Source: an uncultured Brachyspira sp. (GTDB lineage Bacteria > Spirochaetota > Brachyspiria > Brachyspirales > Brachyspiraceae). Taken from it: DNA of 7,207 nt. The stretch is from assembly GCA_934725655.1 (NCBI GenBank), contig CAKVCJ010000093.1, positions 1-7,207 of the forward strand, read 5' to 3'. The notes beneath the pieces are model-generated. The model ran no database searches and was not told the DNA's origin. It saw only the letters and a list, made by a program, of their open reading frames with translations. Of this stretch, positions 1 through 5,472 are shown piece by piece (the stretch's first letter is position 1; the number at the start of each line of letters is the position of its first letter). A program made the position numbers and the translations under genes.

Positions 1-1261
1 ATTTCCTACTCAGTTTTGTATATTTGATGTGATAAAGTTACAAAGGCATGAGAATTATAATAGTAATTTACTTGCCGAGTTTCTTAAAATAAATATAGAG
101 AATGAAGATACTAAATTAAGTTTTGTTAAAGATTTTCTAATTTATTTAAATGATAAATTTAAATGGGATTATTATGGGTTTAAGAGTATTGAAAAATTAG
201 AAAAAATAAATCATTCAGATATAAGTATAAAAAGAGAAGAATATGCAGACAGCAGAAGAATGGATTTATTTATATCTTATAAAAAAGACTTTGCTATTAT
301 CATAGAAAATAAAATATATGCTTCAGATCAGCCTAATCAATTATATGATTATTATAATTATATTAAGAATAAAAATATTTATGGAAAAAATATATATATT
401 ATTTATTTAACACCTTATGGAAATAAACCTAGTGAATATAGTCTATCTTTGCATACAAGAGAAGAACTTGGAAATAATTTTCAAACATTGAAGCATAGCG
501 ATATAGCTTTATGGCTTGAGAATATTTTAGAAAATGAAAAATATTCTTTTCTTCATAGCGAAAATATTTTAGATAATGATAATAAATATATAAGAGATTA
601 TAGGCTTTTGAAATCTGCTATGATACAGACTATACATAATGCCAATATGATAAGCAATAATACAAAGGAGCTTGATATGACAAAAGAAAAAATACAAAAA
701 CTATTGGAAGATAATATTTTTCAAGATATACAAACAGTAGAGGACGCGGAAGAATATGAAAAAATATTTAATAGTGTTAACGAACTTCTTGAAAATAAAA
801 AGTCAGAAATAAAAAAGAATAATATTATTAAATATATAAAACCTTATTTAGAATTTAGAAAAAAAATATTATTGTATTTAAAAAGTAATATGGAATTAGA
901 ATATTCTATAATAAATGAAAATGATATTATTGATAATATTAATAATAATAATGATGGTTCCTCTCATTATATTAAATTTTTATTTAAAAATGGTTATGTA
1001 GGTCTTTATTTATATAATCACACTTGGAATAGTTTTGATTTATGTGTTTATATAGAAATTGATGAAAATGAAAGAATATATAAATCTATATATAATAAAT
1101 TAAAATCATTAGAAAATGATAATGCATATATTTATAAATTTATAAAAACAGAAGATAAAAATGAATTTTTTAGATATAACATAAATATAGAAGAAGACAG
1201 CCCAGAAGAAATTGCAGAGGTTATGATTAAGCTTTATAAGCTTTTGAAAGAGAATTTATAA
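1..1261 (+). CDS. PD-(D/E)XK nuclease superfamily protein, 5'-partial
   Basis: The reading frame is open from base 2 to the TAA at 1259-1261, so the gene enters from outside the window. The GTG at 29 is probably an internal Val, because the residues before it (PTQFCIFD) continue into VIKLQRHENYNSNLLAEFL. That resembles the N-terminal block of PDDEXK_4-type proteins (roughly FDIL-x-hs-x-E-x-xHS-x-FLAWLL). Counting the GTG as residue 1, the nuclease-like core is D79 in RRMDLFI, then E93-x-K95 in IIENKIYASDQ, then Q104 and Y108/Y109 in NQLYDYYNY, followed by YLTPYG at 126-131. This order (D, ExK, QxxxYY) is the expected active-site layout of the fold. The C-terminal half is Lys/Asn/Glu-rich with an Asn run near residues 288-301, and I recognise no domain in it. 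Such proteins occur as stand-alone predicted nucleases, sometimes in defence or mobile contexts; the substrate cannot be told from sequence. It is followed by hicBA after 129 bp. Confidence 0.8.
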   Translation, partial: FPTQFCIFDVIKLQRHENYNSNLLAEFLKINIENEDTKLSFVKDFLIYLNDKFKWDYYGFKSIEKLEKINHSDISIKREEYADSRRMDLFISYKKDFAIIIENKIYASDQPNQLYDYYNYIKNKNIYGKNIYIIYLTPYGNKPSEYSLSLHTREELGNNFQTLKHSDIALWLENILENEKYSFLHSENILDNDNKYIRDYRLLKSAMIQTIHNANMISNNTKELDMTKEKIQKLLEDNIFQDIQTVEDAEEYEKIFNSVNELLENKKSEIKKNNIIKYIKPYLEFRKKILLYLKSNMELEYSIINENDIIDNINNNNDGSSHYIKFLFKNGYVGLYLYNHTWNSFDLCVYIEIDENERIYKSIYNKLKSLENDNAYIYKFIKTEDKNEFFRYNINIEEDSPEEIAEVMIKLYKLLKENL

Positions 1262-1355
1262 TTATTAAATACTAAAAAAATTAAAATTCGTAAATTTTGA
1301 CTTATTAGTTTTATTACTTAAATAAAAAAATTATTTAAAAAAAATTATTTTACTG

Positions 1356-1361
1356 TATAAT
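1356..1361 (+). promoter_or_regulatory. Candidate -10 box for hicBA
   Basis: A perfect TATAAT lies 29 bp before the hicB start codon in an AT-rich spacer. No good -35 hexamer sits at 16-18 bp upstream; the best is a weak ATTTAA-like match around 1333. TTGACT at 1297-1302 is too far away to pair with it. A short leader with the Shine-Dalgarno AAGGA at 1380-1384 would follow. In sequence this AT-rich a chance TATAAT is possible, so confidence is limited. Confidence 0.35.
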
Positions 1362-1390
1362 AAAAAAATAATGCTAATTAAGGATTTTTT

Positions 1391-1591
1391 ATGGTTTTTA
1401 AAGCTATAATTCATCAAGATGAAGATGGTTTATGGGCTGAAGTGCCTGCTATAAAGGGGTGTTTTACTCAAGCGGATACTATGGAAGAGTTAGAATACAA
1501 TATAAAAGAGGCTATTGAAGGTTGTCTTTCTGTAAACGTAGAAGAATATTCTAAAGAAAATATTGTAAAAACTATTGAAGTTGTTTTATAA
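1391..1591 (+). CDS. hicB: HicB-family antitoxin
   Basis: This 66-residue protein is the predicted antitoxin of a type II HicBA module, binding and neutralising the HicA mRNA interferase encoded directly downstream. The N-terminal half fits the HicB partial RNase H-like fold. It has a first strand MVFKAIIHQDEDG, then LWAEVPAIKGCFTQADT (residues 14-30, compare the family pattern D-G-x-x-x-xxP-x-xxGC-x-x-xGdT), then a helix MEELEYNIKEAIEGCL (31-46). It ends at residue 66, so there is no room for the C-terminal ribbon-helix-helix or HTH domain found in longer HicB proteins; it belongs with the short forms. The start is supported by AAGGA at 1380-1384, six bases before the ATG. hicA follows after 3 nt, giving antitoxin-first order. 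Autoregulation by HicB is uncertain without a DNA-binding domain. Confidence 0.87.
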   Translation: MVFKAIIHQDEDGLWAEVPAIKGCFTQADTMEELEYNIKEAIEGCLSVNVEEYSKENIVKTIEVVL

Positions 1592-1594
1592 TTT

Positions 1595-1801
1595 ATGAAG
1601 ACAATTAGTGGGAAGAATTTTTGTAAATTATTAGAAAGTCATGGTTGGATTTTAGCTAGAATAAATGGAAGTCATTATATATATGTGAAATCTGATAGCG
1701 GACTTAGAATTTCTATACCTGTTCATAAAAATGATGATTTAAAAATAGGTTTACTAAAGAAATTATTAAAAATAACTAATATATCAGAAGATGAGTTATA
1801 A
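1595..1801 (+). CDS. hicA: HicA-family mRNA interferase toxin
   Basis: This 68-residue protein matches the HicA toxin family in length and pattern; the family has a dsRBD-like fold that cleaves mRNA when free of HicB. Visible hallmarks are SGKNFCKLLESHGW (residues 5-18, matching the family start SGkelikiLekhGf), the invariant GSH with the presumed catalytic His27 in INGSHYIY, and IPVHKNDDLKIGLLKKLLK (41-59, matching vPvH-x-n-x-elkxGtLrxIlk). All key positions are present, so the toxin looks intact. It begins 3 nt after the hicB stop and no strong Shine-Dalgarno precedes it, only a weak GAAG inside the end of hicB. Translation is therefore likely coupled to hicB, which would keep antitoxin ahead of toxin. 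Confidence 0.92.
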   Translation: MKTISGKNFCKLLESHGWILARINGSHYIYVKSDSGLRISIPVHKNDDLKIGLLKKLLKITNISEDEL

Positions 1802-1860
1802 TATAAATCATACTAATCATATTTAAAATTTGAGATAAAGCATATATCTTGGATAAAAAA

Positions 1861-1920
1861 TGCAGTCTTTTTGGTTCTTTGTGACGACAAAAGAACTGGG
1901 GTGCGGGGCAAAGCCCTGCA
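1861..1920. repeat. GC-rich two-hairpin intergenic element, repeat-like
   Basis: This 60-bp block is far richer in G and C than anything around it. It holds two inverted repeats. GTTCTTT at 1874-1880 pairs with AAAGAAC at 1890-1896 around a 9-nt loop. TGCGGGGC at 1902-1909 pairs with GCCCTGCA at 1913-1920 around an AAA loop, with one G-U pair. The ends carry TGCAG (1861-1865) and CTGCA (1916-1920) as an outer inverted repeat, so an alternative closed fold is possible. It lies between the convergent 3' ends of hicA and the transporter gene, the usual place for REP-like elements. From memory, similar blocks recur in Brachyspira intergenic DNA; only one copy is present here, so the repeat status is inferred. 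Confidence 0.5.
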
Positions 1921-1928
1921 AATATTAA

Positions 1929-1948
1929 ATAAAAAATTAATTTTTTAT
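1929..1948. terminator. AT palindrome, possible bidirectional terminator
   Basis: A perfect 20-bp palindrome (A-run, TTAA centre, T-run) lies between the convergent hicA and transporter genes, 22 bp past the transporter stop codon on the - strand. Each strand gives a self-complementary arm ending in six Ts. The stem contains only A-T pairs and has almost no loop, so it would be a weak intrinsic terminator alone. The GC-rich hairpins at 1874-1920 next to it could help for - strand transcripts. Confidence 0.3.
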
Positions 1949-1969
1949 AAACTTTATTATACTATATTT

Positions 1970-2737
1970 CTATTTAATTATATCTATTAATATTTTCAAT
2001 GTCGTTAATAGTGATATAGTAACAAATATTGGCTTTATAACTTTTATTCCTTTTTTGATTGCAAATTTAGCACCAAAATAAGTGGATATCATTACAAAAG
2101 GTATAACAAATACACCAGCCATATAATTAACTTTTCCTTCTATTGCAAATATTATTAATGAACATAAATTGCTTGTAAGGTTCAAAGCCTTAGCATTGCC
2201 AGAAGCAAGAAGAAAATCCATTTTATAATAAACTACAAAAAACATTATTAAAAAACTTCCTGTACCGGGTCCAAATACAGCATCATAAAACCCCAAAAGA
2301 AATGCAAAAAACATTCCTATTATATAGTTTTTAGCTTTGAGGTTATTTTCATCAAATAAATTTTCTGTGCCGAAAGTTTTTGAAAATAATGTATAAAGCC
2401 CCACTAATAAAATAAGTATCATTATCAAAGGCTGTAATACTTTTGCATCTATAAGTACAATAACCTGAACTCCTACAATAGAGCCTAATATTGTCATAGG
2501 TATTAAAAACTTTATTAGTTTGGTTGTGAGTTTTCCGTTTTTGAAGAATGTAAAAGCAGAAACTACAGCCCCAGATGTGGAAGTGAGTTTGTTTGTAGCG
2601 AGGGCAGTGTGCGGAGGAATACCTGCGATTAAATATGCAGGCAAGCTTATAAGCCCGCCCCCTCCAGCAGCAGCGTCAACAAAACCTGCTATAGAACAGC
2701 CTATAATTACTATAATTAAATTTTCTATACTAAGCAT
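1970..2737 (-). CDS. TSUP-family (TauE/SafE, YfcA-like) membrane permease
   Basis: A 255-residue, very hydrophobic protein with the two-fold repeat of the TSUP/TauE-SafE family. These are inner-membrane carriers linked to export or uptake of sulfite, sulfonates and other small organosulfur or organic anions. The first repeat motif is GFVDAAAGGGGLISLP (residues 18-33) followed by AGIPPHTALATNKL (38-51). The second is GFYDAVFGPGTGSF (149-162) followed by ASGNAKALNLTSNL (178-191). These closely resemble E. coli YfcA as I recall it. About seven to eight membrane segments are visible, with a polar loop near residues 119-137. Length is normal for the family. The ATG at 2735-2737 places the first membrane segment at residue 5, but no clear Shine-Dalgarno precedes it. 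The gene is divergent from the acetyltransferase and convergent with hicA. No sulfur-metabolism neighbour is visible, so the substrate is unknown. Confidence 0.9.
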   Translation of the reverse strand: MLSIENLIIVIIGCSIAGFVDAAAGGGGLISLPAYLIAGIPPHTALATNKLTSTSGAVVSAFTFFKNGKLTTKLIKFLIPMTILGSIVGVQVIVLIDAKVLQPLIMILILLVGLYTLFSKTFGTENLFDENNLKAKNYIIGMFFAFLLGFYDAVFGPGTGSFLIMFFVVYYKMDFLLASGNAKALNLTSNLCSLIIFAIEGKVNYMAGVFVIPFVMISTYFGAKFAIKKGIKVIKPIFVTISLLTTLKILIDIIK

Positions 2738-2779
2738 GATAATGATACCAATAATTTTTTTATTTTATTAAAAAAAGAT

Positions 2780-2806
2780 ATTATACCTATGATAGTTTTT
2801 TGTCAA
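2780..2806 (-). promoter_or_regulatory. Candidate promoter of the TSUP permease gene
   Basis: Read on the - strand, TTGACA (2806-2801) is followed after 15 bp by TATAAT (2785-2780). Both hexamers are perfect matches to the housekeeping sigma consensus, although 15 bp is shorter than the ideal 17. Transcription would start near 2773, giving a leader of about 36 nt before the ATG at 2737. Placement directly upstream of the gene supports the call. Confidence 0.6.
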
Positions 2807-2865
2807 ATATTTTATTTTTAATTTGTTTTTTTATTATTTTTTTTATTTAAAAATATTTAATGGTA

Positions 2866-2893
2866 TTTACAAAAACAAAAAAAGAGTTATCAT
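2866..2893 (+). promoter_or_regulatory. Candidate promoter of the GNAT gene
   Basis: TTTACA (2866-2871) and TATCAT (2888-2893) are separated by 16 bp, and each matches five of six consensus bases. The start point would be near 2900, about 28 nt before the ATG at 2928. Other AT-rich hexamers such as TATTAT at 2893 and CATAAT at 2905 could serve as the -10 instead. Confidence 0.4.
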
Positions 2894-2927
2894 ATTATAG
2901 TTTACATAATAAATTTGAAGCTTGCTT

Positions 2928-3425
2928 ATGATTATAAGAGAAGTACATATAACAGATGCTGAAAATGTTGTTGATTTTATAAGAAAAGTATCAGATGAGA
3001 GCGATTTTTTAATATGTGCATCTGATGAGAGAGAGCTTAGTGCAGAGAAAGAAAGTGAGTTTATACAGGCTATAGGAAAATCTGTATTAGAGAAGATGTT
3101 TTTGTGCGAGATTGATGAAAAAATAGTTGGTATATGCAGTATTAGAGGGATTAATAAAAAGAGAGTAAAGCATAGAGTTAGCTTAGGCATAAGCATTTTA
3201 AAAGAATATTGGGGCAGAGGAATAGCTTCAAAGCTGCTTGAGCATACAATAAATTATTGCAAGGCTAATGATTTAAAAAAGATAGAATTAGATGTAAGAG
3301 TTGATAATAGCAGAGCTATAAATTTATATAAAAAATTTGGCTTTGAAAAAGAAGGTGAGATAAGAAATTTTTTTTATTTGAATGGGGTTTATTATAACTG
3401 CTATTTATTTGGCCTTTTACTTTAA
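2928..3425 (+). CDS. GNAT-family N-acetyltransferase
   Basis: This 165-residue protein is a GNAT acetyltransferase, transferring acetyl from acetyl-CoA to an amine on a small molecule or protein. It opens with MIIREVHITDAENVVDFI, the usual first strand and helix of the fold. Residues 26-45 (DFLICASDERELSAEKESEF) resemble the loop seen in YhhY-like members. Motif A is LGISILKEYWGRGIASKLLE (residues 86-105), where WGRGIAS is the pyrophosphate-binding loop. Motif B is VDNSRAINLYKKFGFEKEG (125-143), with N127 and Y134 in their usual places. The ATG at 2928 is preferred over an in-frame TTG at 2922, because GAAG at 2917-2920 sits seven bases before the ATG but only one before the TTG. The substrate cannot be read from sequence. 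The gene lies 143 bp before fliP on the same strand, but there is no evidence it has a flagellar role. Confidence 0.9.
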   Translation: MIIREVHITDAENVVDFIRKVSDESDFLICASDERELSAEKESEFIQAIGKSVLEKMFLCEIDEKIVGICSIRGINKKRVKHRVSLGISILKEYWGRGIASKLLEHTINYCKANDLKKIELDVRVDNSRAINLYKKFGFEKEGEIRNFFYLNGVYYNCYLFGLLL

Positions 3426-3446
3426 GATATAGTGCTTATATTTTTT
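3424..3446 (+). terminator. Weak stem-loop with T-run after the GNAT gene
   Basis: AAGATATA (3424-3431) can pair with TATATTTT (3437-3444) around a 5-nt loop, followed by further Ts to 3446. It overlaps the stop codon of the acetyltransferase. Seven of the eight pairs are A-T and the other is G-U, so it is at best a weak terminator. Its position between the acetyltransferase and the flagellar operon fits that role. Confidence 0.3.
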
Positions 3447-3468
3447 GCGTAGTTTTGGCTAAAAATAG

Positions 3469-3526
3469 TTAACATAATACTTGACTTTTTATAGTAATAT
3501 GTTACCTTATATATTAACGGTATAAT
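3469..3526 (+). promoter_or_regulatory. Candidate promoter region of the fliPQR-flhBA operon
   Basis: The 143-bp gap before fliP offers two housekeeping-type candidates. One is TTAACA (3469-3474) with TATAGT (3490-3495), spacer 15 bp, each hexamer five of six. The other is a perfect TATAAT at 3521-3526, with no good -35 at the usual distance. TTGACT at 3481-3486 has no well-placed -10. I see no sigma-28-type motif (TAAA, then GCCGATAA). A sigma-70-type promoter would be consistent with what I recall of spirochaete flagellar operons. The exact start point cannot be fixed by eye. Confidence 0.4.
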
Positions 3527-3568
3527 TCTAATTATATTTAATAAAAAAAATTGGAGTATGATTAAAAA

Positions 3569-4351
3569 ATGAAAAAGTTTCTTGCTGTTATTGTTATATT
3601 GTGCTTATTTGCTCCGATTACTGTTTATGCTCAAACACAAATACCTATACCTACAATAGATTTAAATGTTACGCAAGCTCAAACACCTCAGCAAGTGAGC
3701 TTAGGGCTTCAAATATTATTTTTGCTTACTATACTTTCGCTTTCTCCGTCTATTATAATAATGACTACAAGTTTTGTGAGAGTTTCTATAGTATTAAGTT
3801 TTGTTCAAAGGGCTTTATCTTTACAAGAGACGCCTCCAAGAGCATTGATAATGGGGCTTTCTTTGTTTTTAACATTTTTTATAATGATGCCAACATTAAC
3901 TCAAATAAATAATGAAGCACTTCAGCCTTATTTAAATGGCACTATAGGAGTTAATGATTTATACAGCAGAGGAATACAGCCTATAAGAATGTTTATGTTT
4001 AACTCTTTAAGGGGTGAAAACGGAATGAAGAGTTTGGATTTGTTTTTAAGTATTAGCGACAGTAATGTTAGGTTAAGGGATATTCAATCTGTAGAAGATT
4101 TAGCGAAGATTCCAACTATAGTTGTTGTGCCTGCATTTATTATTAATGAGCTTACTATAGCATTCAAGATGGGTATATATTTATTTGTGCCTTTTATAGT
4201 TATAGATTTGGTTGTAGCTTCAATATTAATGGCTATGGGTATGATAATGCTTCCTCCAATTATGATATCATTGCCTTTAAAAATAATATTGTTTGTGGCT
4301 GTTGATGGCTGGAAGTTACTAATATTGCAGCTTGTACAAAGTTTTAATTAG
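3569..4351 (+). CDS. fliP: Flagellar export gate protein FliP
   Basis: FliP forms a five-subunit ring that, with FliQ and FliR, makes the entry pore of the flagellar type III export apparatus in the inner membrane. The 260-residue protein starts with a cleavable-looking signal sequence (MKKF, hydrophobic 4-19, VYA before residue 22), as FliP proteins do. Family blocks are clear: TTSFVRVSIVLSFVQRALSL (66-85), QETPPRALIMGLSLFLTFFI (86-105), VVVPAFIINELTIAFKMGIY (185-204), and the C-terminal pair of membrane segments with MIMLPPIMISLPLKIILF (225-242) and DGWKLL (246-251). Length is close to the usual 245-260. GGAG at 3553-3556 lies 12 bases before the ATG, a rather long spacing. fliQ follows after 24 nt. 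fliO, which often precedes fliP, is absent from the window. Confidence 0.97.
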   Translation: MKKFLAVIVILCLFAPITVYAQTQIPIPTIDLNVTQAQTPQQVSLGLQILFLLTILSLSPSIIIMTTSFVRVSIVLSFVQRALSLQETPPRALIMGLSLFLTFFIMMPTLTQINNEALQPYLNGTIGVNDLYSRGIQPIRMFMFNSLRGENGMKSLDLFLSISDSNVRLRDIQSVEDLAKIPTIVVVPAFIINELTIAFKMGIYLFVPFIVIDLVVASILMAMGMIMLPPIMISLPLKIILFVAVDGWKLLILQLVQSFN

Positions 4352-4375
4352 GGAATATTAATAAGAGGGTAAATT

Positions 4376-4645
4376 ATGAATGATACTTCTATTATTGTTT
4401 TAGTTCAAGAGACTTTATGGACTTTTATGCTTCTATCTGCTCCTGTTTTGGGAGTTTCTATAATAGTTGGTCTTATTATATCTATAATACAGGCTACTAC
4501 AAGTATTCAAGAGCAAACTTTAACTTTTGTGCCAAAAATGATAGCTATGCTTGCGGTTATATATTTTTTAGCTTCTTGGATGATAAATTATATAAGCGGT
4601 TTTACTGTTAGACTTTTTAATATATTGCCAACTATAGCAAGATAA
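4376..4645 (+). CDS. fliQ: Flagellar export gate protein FliQ
   Basis: An 89-residue protein with two hydrophobic segments (about 16-38 and 53-74), the standard size and layout of FliQ. FliQ packs as hairpins around the outside of the FliP-FliR core in the export gate. The central block is the strongly conserved part of the family: LLSAPVLGVSIIVGLIISII (19-38), then QATTSIQEQTLTFVPKMIAM (39-58), including the QEQTL-FVPK loop between the two helices. GAGGG at 4365-4369, six bases before the ATG, supports the start. It sits 24 nt after fliP and 23 nt before fliR. Confidence 0.97.
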   Translation: MNDTSIIVLVQETLWTFMLLSAPVLGVSIIVGLIISIIQATTSIQEQTLTFVPKMIAMLAVIYFLASWMINYISGFTVRLFNILPTIAR

Positions 4646-4668
4646 ATAAAAAATGGAATAATTAGAAG

Positions 4669-5472
4669 ATGGATAATTTTGTTAATTTTTTTCAGATTTA
4701 CCTTCTCATAATGGTAAGATTTTTAGCTATACTCATAGTAGCCCCTTTATTTTCATCTAATGTTATTCCTAATACTATAAAGGCAGGATTAGCGTTCATA
4801 GCAACGGCAACAATTTTTCCATTAGTAGCAAATACATCAGTACAAGCAGCTCCTACTTTTTTAGAATATTTTTTAAGTTTGTTAAATGAAGCATTAATAG
4901 GTCTACTAATAGGCTTTTTAATGTCTATAATATTTTTGGCTTTTCAAGTTACAACTAACTTCTTTGAGATACAAATGGGTTTTGGTATATCTGAGGCAGT
5001 TGACCCTATAAGCCAAATTACTGTTCCTGTGTTAGGGCAGCTTCAGGCTTTAGTTGTAATACTTATATTTATAGCTATAGATGGACAGAATTGGGTAATA
5101 AGAACTTTGTATAATAGTTTTAAATCTATGCCTGTGTTGAGCGATGCTTCAAAGGCAGTATTTTTAGGTTCTTTTCAAGGTGTGATAGACAGAATGATTT
5201 ATTATATGAGTTCTATGTTTTCTATTGCTTTATCGCTTGCTTTGCCTATAATGCTTACTTTATTTTTACTTTCATTAAGTTTAGGTTTGTTAGCAAAAGC
5301 TGCTCCTCAAATGAATGTATTAATGCTTGGTTTTCCTATGCAGATAGCTGTTGGAATTGTGGCATACTATATACTTATTCCTGTATTAATTACTAATTTT
5401 ATGAAGATAATGCAAAATACAATTGCAGATATTAATAATTTATTTGTTTTTTTGTCAGGAGGCACGGTATGA
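4669..5472 (+). CDS. fliR: Flagellar export gate protein FliR
   Basis: FliR is the single-copy subunit that completes the FliP5-FliQ4-FliR1 export gate. The 267-residue sequence shows the family blocks in order: VRFLAILIVAPLFSSNVIPN (16-35), the NEALIGLLIGFLMSIIFLAF segment (73-92), EIQMGFGISEAVDPISQ (100-116) and PVLGQLQALVVILIFIAIDG (120-139). Then come SFKSMPV (150-156), ALPIMLTLFLLSLSLGLLAK (191-210) and AAPQMNVLMLGFPMQIAVGI (211-230). Six membrane segments can be counted, as expected. The ATG at 4669 is directly preceded by AGAAG and more distantly by GGA at 4655-4657, so the ribosome site is not ideal, but the first helix begins at once and no better start exists. Its TGA overlaps the flhB start as ATGA, suggesting coupled translation. 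Confidence 0.96.
   Translation: MDNFVNFFQIYLLIMVRFLAILIVAPLFSSNVIPNTIKAGLAFIATATIFPLVANTSVQAAPTFLEYFLSLLNEALIGLLIGFLMSIIFLAFQVTTNFFEIQMGFGISEAVDPISQITVPVLGQLQALVVILIFIAIDGQNWVIRTLYNSFKSMPVLSDASKAVFLGSFQGVIDRMIYYMSSMFSIALSLALPIMLTLFLLSLSLGLLAKAAPQMNVLMLGFPMQIAVGIVAYYILIPVLITNFMKIMQNTIADINNLFVFLSGGTV
5457..5462 (+). promoter_or_regulatory. Strong Shine-Dalgarno fixing the flhB start
   Basis: AGGAGG lies six bases before the ATG at 5469, inside the last codons of fliR. It is one of the two strongest ribosome-binding sites in the window. It decides for the ATG at 5469 over the ATG two codons later at 5475, and so supports the long N-terminal extension of FlhB. Confidence 0.75.

Noticed and set aside
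1283..1298. Small AAAATT/AATTTT stem-loop after the nuclease gene
   Set aside because: Six A-T pairs with no following T-run; expected by chance in such AT-rich sequence and too weak to call a terminator.
1297..1302. TTGACT as a -35 box for hicBA
   Set aside because: No acceptable -10 lies 16-18 bp downstream, and the perfect TATAAT at 1356 is more than 50 bp away.
1833..1849. AGATA/TATCT stem-loop shortly after hicA
   Set aside because: Five weak pairs, 7-nt loop and no T-run directly after it.
2520..2771. Open frame on the + strand opposite the 5' end of the TSUP permease gene
   Set aside because: It is the antisense shadow of the conserved glycine-rich repeat of the transporter, has no family resemblance and no ribosome site.
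2922..2927. TTG start two codons before the chosen ATG of the acetyltransferase
   Set aside because: GAAG at 2917-2920 is only one base from the TTG but seven from the ATG, and the family normally begins at MIIRE.
2867..3196. Open frame on the - strand across the start of the acetyltransferase
   Set aside because: Antisense to a clear GNAT gene; its Ser/Leu-rich composition is what AT-rich antisense translation gives.
3558..3572. Four-codon mini-frame (ATG at 3558) overlapping the fliP start as ATGA
   Set aside because: GGAG is only one base upstream of that ATG, too close to drive it; the same GGAG serves the fliP ATG at 12 bases. Probably chance.
3601..3912. Open frame in another + frame inside fliP, with a similar one at 4417-4611 inside fliQ
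   Set aside because: Both lie wholly within well-conserved export-gate genes and read as Tyr/Ser/Asn-rich frame-shift translations with no recognisable domain.
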